A stretch of DNA of 64,000 bases from Pirellulales bacterium (GTDB lineage: Bacteria; Planctomycetota; Planctomycetia; Pirellulales; Lacipirellulaceae): contig JALHQZ010000007.1 of NCBI GenBank assembly GCA_022841705.1, positions 1 to 64,000 on the forward strand. The letters are read 5' to 3'. The translations under genes and the position numbers were made by a program. The notes beneath the pieces are model-generated. The model saw nothing but the letters and a program-made list of their open reading frames with translations, was not told where the DNA came from and ran no database searches. This document shows, one piece after another, positions 60,479 to 64,000 of this stretch (position 1 is its first letter; every line of letters begins with the position of its first letter).

Positions 60479-60579
60479 GGGCTGTTGGCTGTCGGCGGTC
60501 ATCAGTCGGCCAAAGTGATCCGAGCGAAACCCTCTCTCCTGTTTCGCCGATAAGTGACAGCCGATAGCCGAAAGCCCCT
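60478..60579. repeat. Inverted heptamer repeat before the rhomboid gene
   Basis: Arm 1 (about 60478-60511) has TTGGCTG, TCGGCGG, TCATCAG, TCGGC units; arm 2 (about 60545-60579) is its inverted copy with CCGATAG, CCGATAA-type units. It starts at the last base of the TAG stop codon of the preceding gene. Confidence 0.8.
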
Positions 60580-60662
60580 CAGCACTGCACTTTTCCGCCG
60601 CTGCGCCCTACGATAGAGGAGGTGAAGCGCTCCGCGGATTTCTTTTGAGGCAGCACGGACGA

Positions 60663-61535
60663 ATGGGCATCTACGATCGCGATTACGAACGGGCGGACGA
60701 CCGCTATGGCGAATACGGTCGCCCACCGGGCTTGCGCCTCGCACCGCCGCGCACGCTGGTGGGGCAGATTATCGTCGTGACCGTGGCGCTGTACTTCGTA
60801 CAGATTCTTCTGGGCGAGCCTTACGAACGGCTCTTCGCGCTGCACGATGATTGGTGGCGCGAGCCCTGGAAAGTGTTTCAGCTGGTCACCTACGGCTTTT
60901 TGCACAGCCCCCAATCAGCCTCGCACGTGGCGTTCAACATGCTGGGCCTTTACTTCTTCGGCCGCGAGGTCGAGCGGATGCGCGGCTACCGCGAGTTCGC
61001 GCTTTTCTATTTGGCCGCGATTGCGCTGGGTGGAATCGTGTGGACGCTGTTGGAACTTCCGGGTGATGGTCGGTCGATCGTGATCGGCGCCTCCGGCGCT
61101 GTCGTGGCCTGCACGATTTACTGCGCACTCTACTTCCCTAACCGCATTGTGCTGCTCTTTATGGTGATTCCCGTTCCCCTGTGGCTGGTGGGAACGCTGA
61201 TTGTGCTACTCGACTTGCACGGCGCCATCACGCAGAACGGTGTGACTGCCTGTACGGTGCATCTCACCGGCGCTGCGTTTGCCTATCTCTACGTCACCTA
61301 CGGTTGGCGGCTGGAAGATTGGCTTCCCTTCAGTGGCCGATTGCCAAGTTTCAAACGCCGCCCCAAACTGCGCGTGCTGGTTGACGATGACGAGGACGAA
61401 ACCGACACACTCGAAGCCCAAATGGACAAGATTCTCGACAAGATCAAAGAGAAAGGCCAAGCGAGCCTCACCCGCCAAGAGCGACGCATTCTCGAGGAAG
61501 CGAGCAAAAAGTTTCGGGATCGCACCAATCGTTAG
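60663..61535 (+). CDS. Rhomboid-family intramembrane serine protease
   Basis: 290 residues from ATG 60663. Six helices are expected: VGQIIVVTVALYFVQILLGE, WKVFQLVTYGFLHS, HVAFNMLGLYFFGREVERMR (HxxxN motif), ALFYLAAIALGGIVWTLLE, the catalytic Ser in VIGASGAVVACTIYCALYFP and the catalytic His in CTVHLTGAAFAYLY. The cytosolic C-terminal tail (DDDEDETDTLEAQMDKILDK, RQERRILEEASKKFRDRTNR) is the coiled tail seen in planctomycete rhomboids. Its TAG stop begins an 87-bp repeat. Confidence 0.94.
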   Translation: MGIYDRDYERADDRYGEYGRPPGLRLAPPRTLVGQIIVVTVALYFVQILLGEPYERLFALHDDWWREPWKVFQLVTYGFLHSPQSASHVAFNMLGLYFFGREVERMRGYREFALFYLAAIALGGIVWTLLELPGDGRSIVIGASGAVVACTIYCALYFPNRIVLLFMVIPVPLWLVGTLIVLLDLHGAITQNGVTACTVHLTGAAFAYLYVTYGWRLEDWLPFSGRLPSFKRRPKLRVLVDDDEDETDTLEAQMDKILDKIKEKGQASLTRQERRILEEASKKFRDRTNR

Positions 61536-61619
61536 GGTGGCTAGGGTCGGCGCGTCAGCCGCCCCCAGCCAAGGTGGAGTCGGCGCCACTGCTGCTGGGG
61601 TCTCGACCCCAGCCACCCA
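61533..61619. repeat. Dispersed ~87-bp repeat, copy 2
   Basis: Homologous to 57548-57635, with about eight substitutions and one indel. It starts TAGGGTGGCTAGGGTCGG with the rhomboid stop codon and ends CGACCCCAGCCACCC. Confidence 0.88.
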
Positions 61620-61646
61620 CTGACCACTAACAACCAACCACTGACA
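61619..61646. repeat. Heptamer tandem repeat just before the epimerase start
   Basis: ACTGACC, ACTAACA, ACCAACC, ACTGACA follow directly after the 87-bp repeat and touch the ATG at 61647. The ribosome-binding site is consequently replaced by repeat DNA. Confidence 0.75.
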
Positions 61647-62546
61647 ATGTCCACCATCGCAATCACCGGCGCCTCCGGCATGGTGGGCCAAGCGCTCGCC
61701 AAATCCCTCGAAGCGGATGGCCACGCCGTCCGCCGTTTCGTCCGCGGCAAGTCGGCCACCACGGCTAGTGAAATCGCCTGGGACCCGGCGAGTGGCTTGA
61801 TCGAAGCGGACAAGCTCGAAGGGGTGGATGCCGTGGTCAACCTCGCTGGTGAGAACATCGCTGGCGCGCGCTGGAACGCTAAAGTTAAGGAGCGGATTGT
61901 TTCGAGCCGAGTCGATTCCACCCGCACGCTCTGCCAGGCGCTGGCCAAGCTTGAGCGCAAGCCGAGCGTGCTGGTGAGCGCCAGCGCCACCGGCTTCTAC
62001 GGCGACCGCGGCGCCGAACGGCTGTCGGAAGAATCCCCCGCTGGCGTTGGCTACTTGCCCGAGACGTGCGTCCGCTGGGAAGCCGAAACCCGACCCGCAT
62101 GGGAAGCGGGCATCCGGGTGGTGCAACTGCGCATTGGCGTCGTGCTGAGCACCGCAGGCGGGGCGCTGGCCAAAATGCTCACGCCCTTCAAACTGGGCGC
62201 CGGCGGTGTGCTCGGCAGCGGCGAGCAATACATGAGCTGGATCACACTCACCGATTTGGTGGCCGCCATCCGCTTTGCGATCGATAACCCTACGTTGCAC
62301 GGCGCCGTGAACGCTGTCTCGCCGCAGCCCGTCACGAATGCGGAGTTCACGAAGTCGCTCGGCGCCGCGCTGAATCGGCCGACGATTCTGCCGGCGCCCG
62401 CGTTCGCTCTGCGGTTAGCGATGGGTGAAATGGCCGATGCGCTCTTACTGGCGAGCACGCGAGTGGAACCGGCGCGGCTCAGCCAGGCGGGCTTCAACTT
62501 TCAGCATCCGGAGTTGAAGACGGCCTTGGCGGCATGCTTGGGGTGA
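61647..62546 (+). CDS. TIGR01777-type NAD(P)-binding epimerase-like protein
   Basis: 299 residues. TIAITGASGMVGQALAKSLE is the Rossmann motif. VDAVVNLAGENIAGARWNAK followed by RIVSSRVDSTR, VLVSASATGFYGDRGAERLS and VVQLRIGVVLSTAGGALAKM are the TIGR01777/YfcH signature. The C-terminal region reads YMSWITLTDLVAAIRFAIDN and GAVNAVSPQPVTNAEFTKSL. The reaction of this SDR-like family is not established. Single gene; the upstream region is made of repeats, so expression signals are unclear. Confidence 0.93.
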   Translation: MSTIAITGASGMVGQALAKSLEADGHAVRRFVRGKSATTASEIAWDPASGLIEADKLEGVDAVVNLAGENIAGARWNAKVKERIVSSRVDSTRTLCQALAKLERKPSVLVSASATGFYGDRGAERLSEESPAGVGYLPETCVRWEAETRPAWEAGIRVVQLRIGVVLSTAGGALAKMLTPFKLGAGGVLGSGEQYMSWITLTDLVAAIRFAIDNPTLHGAVNAVSPQPVTNAEFTKSLGAALNRPTILPAPAFALRLAMGEMADALLLASTRVEPARLSQAGFNFQHPELKTALAACLG

Positions 62547-62678
62547 TATTGTGCCGGTTTTTCCGCCGAAATCGCCCGACCCAATCAGTGCAGTTCTTTA
62601 CTCCGCTGATTAAACTGGGGAGTGCCGCTGCGGCTAGTGCGCAGCGCTTGTTTTCAGAGTGACTTGGGAACCGCATCA

Positions 62679-63815
62679 ATGAGTTCGCTTCTACGCGCGA
62701 GGGGGTTGGGGGCAATTAGTCTGGTTGTGGTGCTCGCATCGGCTGTCCAAGCGGCGGTCTACACCGCGACGATCCTGCATCCGGTTGGGTTTCAAGGTTC
62801 GGTGGGGTATGCCGCGACGGCCGGGACTCAGATTGGCTTCGCGGAAGTCCCTGGTCCTAGTGGCGAGCATCACGCCATGTGGTGGAACGATACAGCGGCG
62901 AGCGCCGTTGAACTTCATCCGGCAGGCTTCGCCGATTCCTACGCGCTCGGCGGTTCGGGCAACGCCCAAGTCGGCTACGGCTCCACCACGCTTGGAGGGC
63001 CCTCGCAGGCATTATTGTGGAGTGGAACGGCCGGAAGTGTCGTCAATCTGCATCCCCCCGGTTACAACGACTCCGTCGCAAGCGGCGCCGCGGGTAATAC
63101 CCAAGTCGGTCAAGCGCGCGGCCCTGCCACGGGCAACCAATCACACGCATTCCTGTGGACAGGCTCAGCCGCGAGCGCTGTTGATCTGCATCCCGTAGGT
63201 TACACACGCAGTCAAGCAAATGGCGCTGCAACCGGAAGCCAAGTAGGGATGGGCCAGGACCTAGCTGGCGAACCCCATGCCTTGCTTTGGTACGGAGATG
63301 CCAGCACGGTGGTGGACCTGCATCCTGTTGGGTTCTTTAGTTCGCAGGCGAACGGCGCTTCCGGGACACAACAAGTTGGTTACGGGGCGGGAACGGCGAC
63401 GGGTTTCGCGACGCATGCTCTGTTATGGGAAGGAATCGCAAGCTCCTACATCGATCTCAACCCCTCTGGCTTTAGCTATTCTTATGGCATCGCCATCGCG
63501 GGCAAGCAACAAGTCGGATACGGCGGTGGCCCGGCTACAGGTGGCCAAGGGCACGCGCTGTTGTGGAACAACTCGGCCAGCAATTACGTCGATCTGCACC
63601 AAGCTCTCCTTGCGCTTAACGCCAACTTCAATTTTTCGGTCGCCAACGGCATCGATAGCCAAGGTAACATCGTGGGATACGCATCGGATGGTGGTTACCC
63701 TGTCGCTGTGCTGTGGACCGCCGTTCCCGAAGCTCGCAGCTGGATACTGATGAGCTTTGCCGGTATCATCGGTACGGGAATCGCCCTTCGCTGTCGCCGC
63801 CCAATCGATGGCTAG
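62679..63815 (+). CDS. PEP-CTERM secreted protein with HAF-type repeats
   Basis: 378 residues from ATG 62679; longer frames to 62622 have no leader. The signal peptide is GLGAISLVVVLASAVQA. The mature part is six or seven repeats of about 50 residues, each with HALLWxG, then VDLHPxGF, then SxANGxxGxQQVGYG. This is the extracellular HAF-repeat style. The end is VPEARSWILMSFAGIIGTGI then RCRRP, a PEP-CTERM-type tail (VPE, helix, Arg). It is probably anchored or released outside. Function unknown. Confidence 0.87.
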   Translation: MSSLLRARGLGAISLVVVLASAVQAAVYTATILHPVGFQGSVGYAATAGTQIGFAEVPGPSGEHHAMWWNDTAASAVELHPAGFADSYALGGSGNAQVGYGSTTLGGPSQALLWSGTAGSVVNLHPPGYNDSVASGAAGNTQVGQARGPATGNQSHAFLWTGSAASAVDLHPVGYTRSQANGAATGSQVGMGQDLAGEPHALLWYGDASTVVDLHPVGFFSSQANGASGTQQVGYGAGTATGFATHALLWEGIASSYIDLNPSGFSYSYGIAIAGKQQVGYGGGPATGGQGHALLWNNSASNYVDLHQALLALNANFNFSVANGIDSQGNIVGYASDGGYPVAVLWTAVPEARSWILMSFAGIIGTGIALRCRRPIDG

Positions 63816-63821
63816 CCCGCC

Positions 63822-64000
63822 GTGCAACTGTTCCCATCCCCCGCCGCTGAGCACCGCGCCCGGTTGGCCCGCTGGACCCTCTCCGCATTCCTCCTCACTT
63901 TCCTCCTCTCACGAGTGCTCGTGCTGCTCATCATGAGCCGCCGCATCCCGGACTTCTTTTTGTTCGTTGGGCAAACGCACGTTCATCATTTGAACTACGG
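63822..64000 (+). CDS. Integral membrane protein, N-terminal part (cut by window edge)
   Basis: From GTG 63822, 6 bp after the previous stop, the frame is open to the window end (59 codons). It reads VQLFPSPAAEHRARLARWTL, then a transmembrane helix SAFLLTFLLSRVLVLLIMS, then RRIPDFFLFVGQTHVHHLNY. I recall the last segment (HVHHLNYG) as the start of a conserved membrane protein family of planctomycetes. The rest lies outside. Confidence 0.6.
   Translation, partial: MQLFPSPAAEHRARLARWTLSAFLLTFLLSRVLVLLIMSRRIPDFFLFVGQTHVHHLNY

Overview
The window looks like part of a planctomycete chromosome, most probably of the Pirellulales type (inferred from gene content, not from a marker gene). Lineage-typical signs are two DUF1559 proteins with pseudopilin-like N-termini, PEP-CTERM-type secreted proteins, two sulfatases, a cysteine-containing repeat protein like the planctomycete YTV cell-wall proteins, a DUF1570 protein, a MerR-like/TPR protein, and a double-length UvrA. 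The DNA is GC-rich and gene dense, with many hairpin repeats between genes.

Layout. 0-0.4 kb: end of an IS5-type transposase abutting a broken secreted-protein gene. 0.5-9 kb: a glycolate utilisation locus. glcDEF (glycolate oxidase) runs right; an IclR regulator, malate synthase G, glcG and a tartronate-semialdehyde-reductase-like gene run left. Together they would convert glycolate to glyoxylate and feed it to malate or glycerate. 9-16 kb: polysaccharide and sulfate-ester degradation: fragments of a GH31 glucosidase and a metallophosphatase-like gene, a GH44 glucanase with a dockerin-like domain, two divergent sulfatases, and an orphan sugar-type binding protein. 16.5-24.8 kb: regulation: a CsrA-receiver fusion, a very large CheB/CheR/PAS hybrid kinase, a ribosome-associated HPF-like protein, a LysR regulator, an aminotransferase and a secreted hydrolase. 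25-30.5 kb: lipoproteins, a transglutaminase-like protein, GAPDH and, just upstream of GAPDH, three parS-like ParB sites within 117 bp. 30.5-37.8 kb: the giant tandem UvrA. 38-45 kb: DUF1559 genes, a dead DUF5615 toxin gene, GH16, a methyltransferase, a CBM9-like protein, NUDIX and lipoate-ligase-like genes. 45.6-51 kb: YTV-like, MerR/TPR, beta-helix and DUF1570 proteins. 51-56 kb: an ABC exporter pair split by a DUF2695 gene flanked by inverted repeats, then a lipoprotein. 56-64 kb: Xer recombinase, type II NADH dehydrogenase, a coiled-coil membrane protein, rhomboid protease, TIGR01777 epimerase, a HAF-repeat PEP-CTERM protein and the start of a membrane protein.

The most unusual content is (1) the parS-like cluster, (2) heptanucleotide tandem repeats that occupy the interdomain linkers of UvrA and several intergenic gaps, (3) the CsrA-receiver fusion with a GGA-loop hairpin in its leader, (4) the inverted-repeat-bounded DUF2695 cassette, and (5) several unrelated hairpin repeats whose first bases are the TAG stop codon of the gene before them. 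No rRNA, tRNA or CRISPR array was found.
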